Source: Saussurea involucrata (Eukaryota > Streptophyta > Magnoliopsida > Asterales > Asteraceae). Taken from it: a stretch of 64,000 nucleotides of DNA. Of the stretch, positions 55,479 to 64,000 are shown piece by piece. How positions within the stretch are numbered: position 1 is the first letter of the stretch; each line of letters begins with the position of its first letter. The notes under the pieces were generated by a model that did not search any database, was not told where the DNA came from, and saw nothing but the letters and a program-made list of their open reading frames with translations. The stretch is from NCBI GenBank assembly GCA_033807775.1, contig JAWVWS010001017.1:186001-250000 (forward strand). The letters run 5' to 3'. The translations under genes were made by a program, and so were the position numbers.

Positions 55479-58400
55479 ATGACAAATACAAATAATTTCT
55501 TTACTACTGGTTCTCTCACTAAACCTCCTACTCTCCTTCGAGATGAGTATCCTCAGTGGAAAATAAGAATGGTCCATTTTTTCGAGGGCACTGAAAAAAA
55601 TCAAGTACAATATCTATACAATCCTCCTCCTATTCCCATGACAGTAGTACCTCGTATACCTGCTACTGCTGAATCTGCCGAAATCCCCGAACATCAAAAA
55701 CCAAAGCCAAAAGGGGAGTGGTCAACCGAAGATAAAGCAGAAGATGAAGTTGCTCAGAAAACCAAGAGGACATTAATAATGGCAATACCCAACGAACTCT
55801 TTCAATCCTTGGATTCATGTGAAACAGCGCATGATCTGTGGAAAGAACTGGAAAGACAGTTGGAAGGAGGTGCTAAAACACAAAAAAACCGAAGAGCACA
55901 GTACATCAATGAATATCATGCATTCAAAGCCTCTGCAACAGAATCTCTGCAAACAACATACGACAGATTCAACTCTCTAATCAACCAGTGCAGAAAATCA
56001 GGCATTGACAGAACTTCTGAAGAAAACAATGTCATGTTTTTAAAAAGTCTAAATGAAGAATGGCTCCAGCTGTCTATGTCCCTACAGACAAATCAGGATC
56101 TAGACACCTGGACTCTCTCTGATCTTTACGGAACATTAGCCGCACAAGAACCTCAGATAGCACAGGCTAAAACACTAACCATTGCACCATATGCATTGGT
56201 TAGTAAAACTAAAGAGGATGCACAGAGACCAAGAAATGATAAAGCCACAGAGGAGAAGAAGAAGGAGAAGAAGAAGATGGTGATAATTGACAGTGAAGAA
56301 GAAGAGCAAGCAGAAAAGGAAATAACTCTTGCGTCACTAGCTAAATCTTTAGCTCTATTGACAAAAGAGTTCAGAGGAAACAGAAGAGGTTCCGGAAATG
56401 AAAGATATGATAGAGAAAACCAGGATGACAGAAGAGACAACAGAAGAGATGACAGAAGAGGAGAAGAATCAAGTGGCCGACAGAGGTCAAACAATAGAAA
56501 TTACAGAGGGAATGACCGACAGAGGTCAGATGACTCGGTAAGCCACACGCAGCAAGAATGCTACAAATGCGGCAAACCTGGTCACTATGCAAATGAATGT
56601 AGATCAGAGAAAGGCGGAGACCTACAGAAGTCCAATGATCGAACAGGAAACACTCCTCAAGAATGTTTTAACTGCGGCAAACCAGGCCATTTTGCGAATG
56701 AATGCAGAAGCAGATCAAATAGCCCACAAAGGGACTCTGCTTTCTACAAAAAGAAAGCCGAATATTATGCTCAAAAATCCTTAATGGCAAAAGGACATTC
56801 TGAGGAGAACACAGAAGACTTCCAGTCAGACTCTACTTCTGACGATGAACATACCGCTAATGCCCTCTTCTGTGGCATGGCAGAAGTCGACTCCTGCACT
56901 GACTCTGAGGTATCTACTTCAAATTCCAACTCTTGTATTACCTCTGTAGATGATAATACACTTAGAATTAACATTGAATTAATTGAACTGAAAGAGATAA
57001 ATCAAAGTATTCAGAAAAGACTCACTTTCAATGAGAGAGAAGTACGGCTTCTCACTCAAGAAAAAGCAAAGATTTTTGAGGAAAAAGAGAGAATAGAAAA
57101 GAATTGGAACAAAACTCTAGATCCTTTAAAAAAACAAATTTCTGAATTAACCAATACTTTAAAAGAAAAAACAAAAGAACTTTCAGTTTCAAGGAGCGAA
57201 ACTACTGACATAAGAGCTCTTAAAGAATACTTTCAAAGAGAAAGAGATGTATTATGGCAAGATTTACTCAGAAGAGAAGTTTTGCTTAAAAACTATAAAG
57301 ATGCACAGAAAGTTTATGAAAAAATAAACTCACAAATAGGGAGACGAGGTATAGGGTATGATGATATCACCCTAGGTGTTGAAGGCAAAAGAAACAAACC
57401 TCTGTCCTCGTTATTTGTGATTGGAAAAACAAACAAACCAGATTTTCCAAATCTAATCTCTGTAAGCAAACGGGCGAAAATCTCTGTGGATCCTTACTTG
57501 AAGAAACATAAGAAGATGATTAACGTGTGGTTTGAAAACACAGACTCATCATCTTCAACCACTGTCAATAGAGGTATCAAACCAAAGAAATATCTGAAAA
57601 CACAAGATCAGATTGGTATCTTCAAGTTTGGTAAACCAGAGACCCAAACACAGGTTGCTTTTGTCTGTTTGATAAACGTTGAAAAGAAATTATCAGCAGA
57701 AGCTCCTGAGTTTAAACCCATTTTTTCAGAAGAAAACTTTAAAAATTTAATTGAAAAAGAAATTTTGGAAATATGGAAATCAAGCGTTTTAGAAAATTTC
57801 TGTACATCTTCTATAGATAAAACTCTCACTGAAGAAATCTTATTAGAAACCTCTGCAATCTATGAAAACTATTCTACAGAGGAAGAAAGCTCGTACGATA
57901 CATGCTTAGAAAATCCAGCCTCTATTGAAAGAATTGACTCAACCTCTGTATACGAGGACGATTCATCCTCTGACAACTCAGAGACTAATTTCAAATCAGG
58001 GATAATTCACTGTGACACAGAGGATGTCAAATTCTCCTCTGAAGTTCCTCACAGAACTATTTCTCCAAAAGAGAAACTCACAGAGATTCCCATCTGCCAA
58101 GATTTTCTAAAATTGAATCTACATATCAAAACCTCTGCTGAGCTTAAAATGATACAGAAGACCTCTATTGATCCTATAAGTTCTAGATTTTCAAAACCTA
58201 AGGTTAATAAATCTTTTTCTTCTGTGACAGTGATGAAAGAAGTTCACCACAGAAGCAACTCACAGAAGGCAGGTCCTAAACAGAGCTTTTGCAAACAACA
58301 TTCGAGTATTCATAGATCTTCTAGTAATAGGAAATCTAATGTAAAGAAAGAATGTAATGCCTCTGTGGATGAGTTCAAAAATTTCAATGAAAAGTTCTAG

Positions 58401-58634
58401 CAAATTACATCTCATATTCAATACTGTCATTGCTTTGATCTCATGTCTAAACTTAATAATCATTTATCAAGTCAAGTCTGTTTACTCTCTACGACAATTC
58501 AAAAGTCAAATCCCACAAAGAAACAATCTGACTCTTCTGCAGAGAACAAAATGTATTTCAAGAATGCCAAGGCAAACTTGAAAAACTCTAACAATATTGG
58601 ACCCATATGGATATGGGTACCTAAATCTCTGTGA
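55479..58634 (+). CDS. I Gag (long Sirevirus type) with one internal TAG
   Basis: ATG at 55479. 973 codons to a TAG at 58398-58400, then the same frame continues 78 codons to GPIWIWVPKSL and TGA (58632-58634). N-terminal capsid region (LTKPPTLLRDEYPQWKIRM, SLDSCETAHDLWKELERQLE, LMSLQTN-like helices), an Arg/Asp-rich stretch with DRR repeats near residues 305-355, two tandem zinc knuckles (CYKCGKPGHYANEC at 361, CFNCGKPGHFANEC at 396), a coiled coil (about 495-610; LTNTLKEKTKELSVSRSE), then an acidic Ser-rich tail. The family forms the particle and binds RNA. The TAG is followed by CAA ATT, which does not match the CAR-YYA readthrough context known for SIRE1, so I read it as a mutation, though leakage is possible. 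Confidence 0.88.
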
Positions 58635-59677
58635 TTGTCCTGCAGAAGAAGTATGTGCCAATCTGGTATCTAGACTCCGGATGCTCAAGGCACATGACTG
58701 GTGACAGAAGTGCACTATCCACGTACAAAGAAACACAAGATGGTGGATCTGTGACTTTTGGAGACAACAAGAAAGGGCACATAAAAGGCTATGGAGTCAT
58801 AAGGAAAGAAGACGTTTCTGTATACAAAGTTGCATATGTGGATGGCCTTAAGCACAACCTACTCAGTGTAAGTCAACTTTGTGATACAGGATTCAATGTG
58901 TTGTTCAAAAGAACTTTCTGCTCTCTACAAAGTGAAGAAACAAGTATGGAACTTCTGCGAGCTGAAAGAATAGGTGATCTATATCTAATGAACTTCAACT
59001 CAAAGAACAAAGACAAAGTTTGCCTTGTTGCCTGCAAAAGTGAAGAAGCCTGGTTATGGCACAACAGGTTCTGTCACTTAAATTTTCACACATTGGAAAA
59101 ACTGGTCAAACTTGATTTAGTTAAAGGTTTGCCAAATGTTAAATTCAATAAGGATCATTTATGTTCTGCCTGTGAGATGGGAAAACTCAAAAGAGCTTCC
59201 CACAAAGGCAAAACAGATGTATCTTGCACTAGACCTCTGTACATGCTTCATGTCGACCTCTGCGGTCCCATTGCCATACAGAGCCTAGGTGGCAAGAAAT
59301 ACATACTTGTCCTAATTGATGAGTATTCGCGTTTCACATGGGTTGAATTCGTTAGAAAGAAATCAGATGTTCCAATTATATTGATAAATCTAATGAAAAG
59401 AATCCAAGTTCTTTATAATTGCAGAATACAGAAGTTAAGAAGTGACAATGGCACAGAATTTAAAAACTCTGTCATTGAAGCCTATCTTTCAACAGAAGGA
59501 ATATCACAGAACTTCTCTGCGGCTCGCACTCCACAACAGAACGGTGTTATCGAAAGAAAAAATCGAACACTTGTGGAAGCCGCAAGAACTATGATGTCAG
59601 CATGCGGATTATCAATGAACTTTTGGCAGAAGCAATTTCTACTGCGTGTTATACTCAAAATCGATCAACCATTGTGA
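58625..59677 (+). pseudogene. I protease and integrase, one-base frameshift
   Basis: The pol frame opens after a TAA at 58622-58624 and overlaps the gag end by ten bases in the -1 frame. VLQKKYVPIWYLDSGCSRHMTG carries an intact protease triad (Asp-Ser-Gly). Pre-integrase HHCC: WLWHNRFCHLNF ... CSACEMGKLKRAS. Integrase core: Asp in LHVDLCGPI, Asp in LRSDNGTEF, Glu in PQQNGVIERKNRTL. The frame is lost near 59625-59630, where one G appears missing from TTTTGGCAGAAG. The downstream ORF resumes within the same domain. Confidence 0.92.
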
Positions 59678-62064
59678 AAAGACACCTCAAGACGCCTTAC
59701 GAATTGCTTAACAAACGGCGGCCAAACATCAAATTTTTCCATGTATTCGGATGCAAATGCTTCGTCTTAAACGACAGAGATTCAAGAGGAAAGTTTGATG
59801 TAAAAGCAGATGAAGGCAAATTCATTGGATACTCTGCCACTTCCAAAGCCTACAGAACATTCCTTACAAAGTCTCACAAGATTGTAGAAAGCATCAATGT
59901 TTCTTTTGATGATTCATTCCAAATGACTTCTGAACAAATCAGTTCAGAACTCGGAACTAAAGGGAAATCCTCTGTTATCTCACGAGCAAAAGAAGACTTG
60001 GATCTTCTATTTTTAGAGATGCTCAACGAAAACATTGATCCTTCTGTTGGAACAATCAGGGTTTCTGAAGAACCATCCTCTGTCGGACAAAATCCTACAG
60101 GTTTGTCTCTAACTGGTCCTAATAATGCTTCATCTTCTTCTGTACATACTACAGATGCAATTGCCGAAGCAGAAGATGAAACATCAAGGAAAACGACCAC
60201 AGAAGCTGCACAAACCACAGAAGAACCAATTACAGAGGAAATCGAGGACCAAGATTATACGTCCTCAGAGGAACAAACTCCACCACCACTCATACCAATC
60301 ATTCCACAAACGGTAGAATCAACTACCAAGGCACGAAGAACAACAGAGGCTACACAAGAAGAAACACAAGAAGTCTCTAAAGAAAGTCTGAATGACATTG
60401 ATGATCATCTCCCACGCACAACTCAATGGACAAAAAGCCATCCTCCAAGCCAAATAATCGGAGAACCTTCTGACGCAGTAAAAACAAGGTCTGCCACTGC
60501 TAACTTTTGTTTCTTTACAAATTTTATTAGTGTGATAGAACCAAAGAAGATTTCTGAAGCCCTAGATGACCCAAACTGGGTAGACGCCATGCAAGAAGAA
60601 CTTTTGCAATTTGAGCGTAACAGAGTATGGACTCTAGTACCTCTGCCAAGAGGAAAACAGGCCATTGGGACTAAATGGGTCTACAGAAACAAGAAGGATG
60701 AAGATGGAGTGGTCATCAGAAACAAAGCAAGATTAGTAGCAAAGGGATATAGACAAGCAGAAGGCATAGACTACGATGAAACTTTTGCCCCTGTCGCACG
60801 GCTCGAAGCAATAAGAATATTCTTAGCCTTCGCAGCCCACAGAGGTTTTAAAGTCTATCAGATGGACGTAAAATCAGCTTTTCTCAACGGTGAAATCCAA
60901 GAAGAGGTCTACGTTAATCAGCCACCAGGATTTGAAAGCTCAAAGTTTCCAAGGCATGTATACTACCTTGAAAAAGCTCTATATGGACTGAAACAGGCTC
61001 CACGAGCATGGTATGAACGACTTTCTACCTTTCTTCTAGTCAATGGTTACAACAGAGGTACAACAGATACTACCTTATTCTATAAACGCAAAAGTAGTGA
61101 GATAATGCTTGTACAAATATACGTAGATGACATAATTTTTGGGTCTACTAATTCAGAAGAGTGTAAAAGATTTGAAAAACTCATGCAGAGTGAGTTTGAA
61201 ATGAGTATGATGGGAGAATTAACTTTCTTCCTCGGACTCCAAGTCAAACAATCATCAGAGGGAATTTTTATAAATCAAGCTAAATATGTCTCTGACATTC
61301 TTTCCAAATATAGCCTCTCTGATACCTCTGCAATGAAAACTCCAATGGCCACTGGAAACAAGTTATTCTTAGATTCAGATGGCATCTCTGTAGAATGCAC
61401 TCTCTACAGAGGCATGATTGGATCTCTGTTATACTTAACAGCAAGCAGACCTGACATTATGCATGCCACATGTCTCTGTGCACGCTATCAAGCTAATCCA
61501 AAGAAATCACATTATGATGCCGTAAAGAGAATCTTTAGATACCTAAAAGGGACCAAAAATCTTGGTCTCTGGTATCCACAGAACTCTGGTTTTGGTCTTA
61601 AAGCTTATACAGATTCAGACTATGGAGGATGCATGCTCGACAGAAAGAGTACCTCTGGGAGTTGTCAATTCCTAGGTGGTAAACTAGTCAGTTGGACCTC
61701 CAAGAAGCAGAATTGTGTTTCCACATCCACTGCAGAAGCTGAATACGTTGCTGCCGCTAGCTGTTGTTCTCAGGTTCTATGGATGAAGACTCAGCTAAAA
61801 GACTACGGCCACATTCTGTTCAAAATACCCATCTTCTGCGATTCCAAAAGTGCTATTGCTATCTCTGCCAACCCTGTGCAACACTCAAAAACCAAGCATA
61901 TCGATATAAGGTATCACTTCTTGAAACATCATGTTGAATACGGTACAATCGAAATGCATTTTGTGCCCACAGAATATCAACTCGCTGACTTATTCACCAA
62001 AGCACTAGACGAGAAAAGATTCAACTTCTTGGTAGGTAAGATAGGAATGATTAACATGGTGTGA
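59602..62064 (+). CDS. I integrase C-terminus, reverse transcriptase and RNase H
   Basis: 820 codons to a TGA. About residues 9-100 finish integrase (AEAISTACYTQNRSTIVKR, VFGCKCFVLNDRD, FIGYSATSKAYR). A Thr/Glu-rich linker (about 100-300) follows, then RT (PNWVDAMQEELLQFERNRVW, AIGTKWVYRNK, YDETFAPVARLEAIRIFLA, QMDVKSAFLNGEIQEEVYV, and the palm YVDDIIFGS at residue 507), then RNase H with TDSDYGGCMLDRKSTSG, AEAEYVAAASCCSQ and KHIDIRYHFLKHHVE. It ends LVGKIGMINMV. All visible RT and RNase H catalytic residues are intact. No start of its own is expected; it belongs to the polyprotein. Confidence 0.93.
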   Translation: MRIINELLAEAISTACYTQNRSTIVKRHLKTPYELLNKRRPNIKFFHVFGCKCFVLNDRDSRGKFDVKADEGKFIGYSATSKAYRTFLTKSHKIVESINVSFDDSFQMTSEQISSELGTKGKSSVISRAKEDLDLLFLEMLNENIDPSVGTIRVSEEPSSVGQNPTGLSLTGPNNASSSSVHTTDAIAEAEDETSRKTTTEAAQTTEEPITEEIEDQDYTSSEEQTPPPLIPIIPQTVESTTKARRTTEATQEETQEVSKESLNDIDDHLPRTTQWTKSHPPSQIIGEPSDAVKTRSATANFCFFTNFISVIEPKKISEALDDPNWVDAMQEELLQFERNRVWTLVPLPRGKQAIGTKWVYRNKKDEDGVVIRNKARLVAKGYRQAEGIDYDETFAPVARLEAIRIFLAFAAHRGFKVYQMDVKSAFLNGEIQEEVYVNQPPGFESSKFPRHVYYLEKALYGLKQAPRAWYERLSTFLLVNGYNRGTTDTTLFYKRKSSEIMLVQIYVDDIIFGSTNSEECKRFEKLMQSEFEMSMMGELTFFLGLQVKQSSEGIFINQAKYVSDILSKYSLSDTSAMKTPMATGNKLFLDSDGISVECTLYRGMIGSLLYLTASRPDIMHATCLCARYQANPKKSHYDAVKRIFRYLKGTKNLGLWYPQNSGFGLKAYTDSDYGGCMLDRKSTSGSCQFLGGKLVSWTSKKQNCVSTSTAEAEYVAAASCCSQVLWMKTQLKDYGHILFKIPIFCDSKSAIAISANPVQHSKTKHIDIRYHFLKHHVEYGTIEMHFVPTEYQLADLFTKALDEKRFNFLVGKIGMINMV

Positions 62065-63190
62065 AAATCCTCAGTAAGTATAGTTTTATATTCTGTAAAT
62101 AATAAGTAAAATACATTGCTTAATTTATTGCTTTGATCGATTCTACTTCTGTATGTAAATTCTTAAAACCTTAAATAGTTCTTAAAATCACAGAGCTTCT
62201 GTAAGTCAACTAAGAACCTCTGACGACCCCTACAGAACCTCTGAAAGACCATGACCTATGTTCTATGCAAAACTTATCATTCTTTGATCCAAGCATAGGT
62301 CAAGGGGGAGCAAAAGGAAATTCCTTGATCTACAGAGATGATTAGGTCAAGGGGGAGCAAAAGGAAAATTCTTGATCTACAGAAGAGATTAGATCAAGGG
62401 GGGGCAAAAGGGGCCCTGAGATGATCTACAGAGGTAAATCTCTCAAAGGAAAGCCGAAGAAGAATGTCGATAATTCTCCATCGACAGAAGAAAGACAAAA
62501 CTGCCGAGAACAGAAGAACCAAAAGGTATGTCTCTCGCACAAAAGGTTTTTGGAAAAACAATTTTCTAGGACAAGAATTGTCAAATATGTCCTAAATATA
62601 CTGTGAATAACATCTCAAAAATCAAAAGCTCAAAAAGTTTCACAAAATTCGAATTAGGAGAAATTTAAGGTCATAGAGCTTCTGCTGAGCTCAACAGAGC
62701 TTCTGCAGGAAATATGCTCTGTGATCACAAATTAACCTTCTGTCGATCTTTTGGAATGTTATCTCGGAAACCGAAAAAGCAGACCATGACCTTCTCGAAC
62801 AAACCGTTTTTTATAAACAGTTTTCTCGGACACAAACTTTCAAATATGTCCGAAAAACATCTCTTAAACCAAATCAAAAATTGGATGATCAAAAATACGA
62901 ATAAAATTCTTTTTATGAGATTTTTTCTCTCATAGAGCTTCTGCTGGCCCTGACAGAACTTCTGCAAGTTCCAACAGAGCCACAAAACCTCTGTGAAGCA
63001 AATTTCTTCACAAAAATCCGATTTTATCCTCTCCAATGCTTTTACAAATGTTTTGGTTAAAGAAGAACCCCACAGAAGTCATGATAACAATGAGATATAT
63101 GAAAAAGGGATAAACATCAAAGATTTTCAAGATCACAGAGCCTCTGTAAACTACAGAAGCTCTGTCAATCTGATTACTTGGGCATCTCTG
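62065..63190 (+). other. I spacer with three polypurine-like repeats
   Basis: No gene supported. CAAGGGGG(A/G)G then CAAAAGG occurs at about 62301, 62348 and 62396, each spaced by TTGATCTACAGA. A block around TTTTCT(A/C)GGACA occurs twice (62570, 62820) with a nearby AAATATGTCC. ACAGAGCTTCTG-type words are dense (62180-62240, 62670-62710, 62930-63000). Confidence 0.65.
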
Positions 63191-63526
63191 TAGTATTAAC
63201 GGTTACTTTTTCTGCGAGTGAAACTCATATGGCTAAGAACAACTCCACGCGCCTAGCATTAATGGGCCGCCCACGACGTCCTGTCATTTTCTGACATGGC
63301 CTACGTGTCCCATTTTCATTGGGCAAACATGGAACGTTTTTTTTTGGTAAGTTGAACCCGCCGCTCAAACTCGAGTGCGGATTCCAAACTTTAATCCATT
63401 GCCATATACTTTACCCTTTCGAAGTCTACCGTTTTACCATCCTATAAAAACAAACCATACCCTCTCATAAAACCTTTTACAAACTCTCATCTTCTTCTCC
63501 GGCGATACCCTGCAAAACACTTGCAA
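63190..63526 (+). promoter_or_regulatory. Promoter-like block upstream of I third ORF
   Basis: Differs from the surrounding spacer: the ACAGAG words stop, and typical plant promoter words appear: TGGGCC (site II-like, about 63263), GACGTC (63275-63280), ACGTGTC (63303-63309) and TATAAAAA (63443-63450) about 77 bp before the ATG, followed by a CT-rich leader (CTCTCATCTTCTTCTCC). This suggests separate transcription of the third ORF; it is inference from sequence words alone. Confidence 0.45.
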
Positions 63527-64000
63527 ATGGCTTCATCTTCTCGAGCTACATCCTCTGAACTCTCTCCGGCAAACTCAACGGAAAACTCCCCTGCTCATTC
63601 AGAACATTCTGAAAACCCTAGCCTTGCAAGAGATATTGAACAACAAGATTACGGGGATTTCGCAGACTTTGCTCCGACAACACACTTGCAAAACTTCATA
63701 GCTAAGGATCATTTCGAAGCCACTCTTCCTATTAAATCCAACAACTGCTATTTGGTCCCCTCACCCACTACTTTCGGCGAAGCCCATGCCATACTTCTGA
63801 ACATCATGGAAAACCATATCCTTTTCCCTCTACTATCAAGAACCCCTAACAGAATACCAGTTCGTTATTTGAACCAATTTTGGCAAAGCTGCCGATTTGA
63901 TAAAGACGATTCTCTTATCAAAGGGTACATTTCAAGACCTGATAAAACTGAGCATCTTGAAATCAAGTTCAACAGAACAATGTTCTCACTTGAATTCAAC
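63527..64000 (+). CDS. I third ORF, N-terminal part (cut by window end)
   Basis: ATG at 63527; 158 codons open to the end of the window. Ser-rich disordered start (MASSSRATSSELSPANSTEN), then a folded-looking region: LQNFIAKDHFEATLPIKSNN, CYLVPSPTTFGEAHAIL, HILFPLLSRTPNRIPVRYLN, QFWQSCRFDKDDSLIKGY. No signal peptide or transmembrane helix is evident in this part. The pattern VRYLNQFWQS recalls plant retroelement-linked hypothetical proteins (from memory). Position after pol fits the extra ORF of Sireviruses. A host gene starting here cannot be fully excluded because the 3' LTR is not in view. Confidence 0.65.
   Translation, partial: MASSSRATSSELSPANSTENSPAHSEHSENPSLARDIEQQDYGDFADFAPTTHLQNFIAKDHFEATLPIKSNNCYLVPSPTTFGEAHAILLNIMENHILFPLLSRTPNRIPVRYLNQFWQSCRFDKDDSLIKGYISRPDKTEHLEIKFNRTMFSLEFN

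Larger units (their letters stand above)
54461..64000 (+). mobile_element. I: nearly intact Sirevirus-type copia element (runs off the window)
   Basis: 5' LTR 54461-55309, PBS, a very long gag, pol with all four enzymes, a 1.4-kb spacer and the start of a third ORF at 63527; the 3' LTR is beyond the window. Related to C1 through LTR start, promoter region, PBS spacing, Gag end and the ACAGAG motif. Damage seen: one in-frame TAG near the gag end and one base missing in integrase. Confidence 0.92.

Noticed and set aside
58398..58403. TAG-CAA in I Gag considered as a SIRE1-type programmed readthrough site
   Set aside because: The following bases are CAA ATT and do not fit CAR-YYA, and the stop lies inside Gag rather than at a gene border.
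63527..64000. ORF at the right edge considered as a host gene next to the retroelement
   Set aside because: Sits where a Sirevirus third ORF belongs and no 3' LTR precedes it; kept as third ORF with moderate confidence, host gene not fully excluded.

Overview
This window looks like an intergenic block of a plant nuclear genome. It is built almost entirely from LTR retrotransposons inserted into one another, and I found no convincing host gene. Evidence for a plant: primer-binding sites matching plant initiator tRNA-Met (TGGTATCAGAGC), chromodomain Ty3/gypsy elements of Tekay/Del type, a Tat-type gypsy with an antisense ORF, and several Sirevirus-type (SIRE/Maximus) Ty1/copia elements with a third ORF. 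A eudicot, perhaps Asteraceae, is my guess from the style of the third ORFs; no search was possible.

Layout, with element names used throughout. E: a copia element on the minus strand whose gag (18063-18957), leader (18958-19336, 47893-48992) and 5' LTR (from 48993 to about 49801) survive; its pol lies left of the window. Inserted in E's protease is T, a pol-less Tat element (12660-18062 visible). Inserted in T's 5' LTR is A1, a decayed minus-strand Tekay element (1-12659). Inserted in A1's 5' LTR is C1, a young pol-less Sirevirus (6143-11742). Inserted in E's leader is B, a minus-strand Tekay element (19337-47887). B's left LTR holds A2, a young plus-strand relative of A1 (19972-27469). B's right LTR holds D, a minus-strand pol-less Sirevirus derivative (34759-47809). 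D in turn holds G, a small coiled-coil-only element (39217-42820), and H, a solo gypsy LTR (45489-47704). To the right is F, a plus-strand Sirevirus (LTR ending at 50800, gag and pol to 54460), cut by I, a nearly intact Sirevirus (54461 to beyond 64000). A probable SINE sits in E's LTR. Target-site duplications seen on both sides support C1 (ATACT), A2 (ATCTT), B (AATAC), D (CCTTC) and H (TGCGG).

How the genes work together: complete elements would encode Gag (particle), then protease, integrase, reverse transcriptase and RNase H; the Sireviruses add a third ORF of unknown role. Only I comes close to intact, with one in-frame stop in gag and one frameshift in integrase. C1, D, G and T lack pol and A2 lacks the RT core, so they could only have moved by using enzymes from relatives.

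Most interesting signals: a repeated gag-stop/V-L-Q arrangement at the gag-pol junction of four elements; three pol-less elements that independently keep the Gag coiled-coil tail; a promoter-like block in front of the third ORF of I; element-specific short motifs that run through LTRs and coding DNA alike; TCCGGA clusters shared by gypsy and copia elements; and a microhomology deletion of the RT core in A2.
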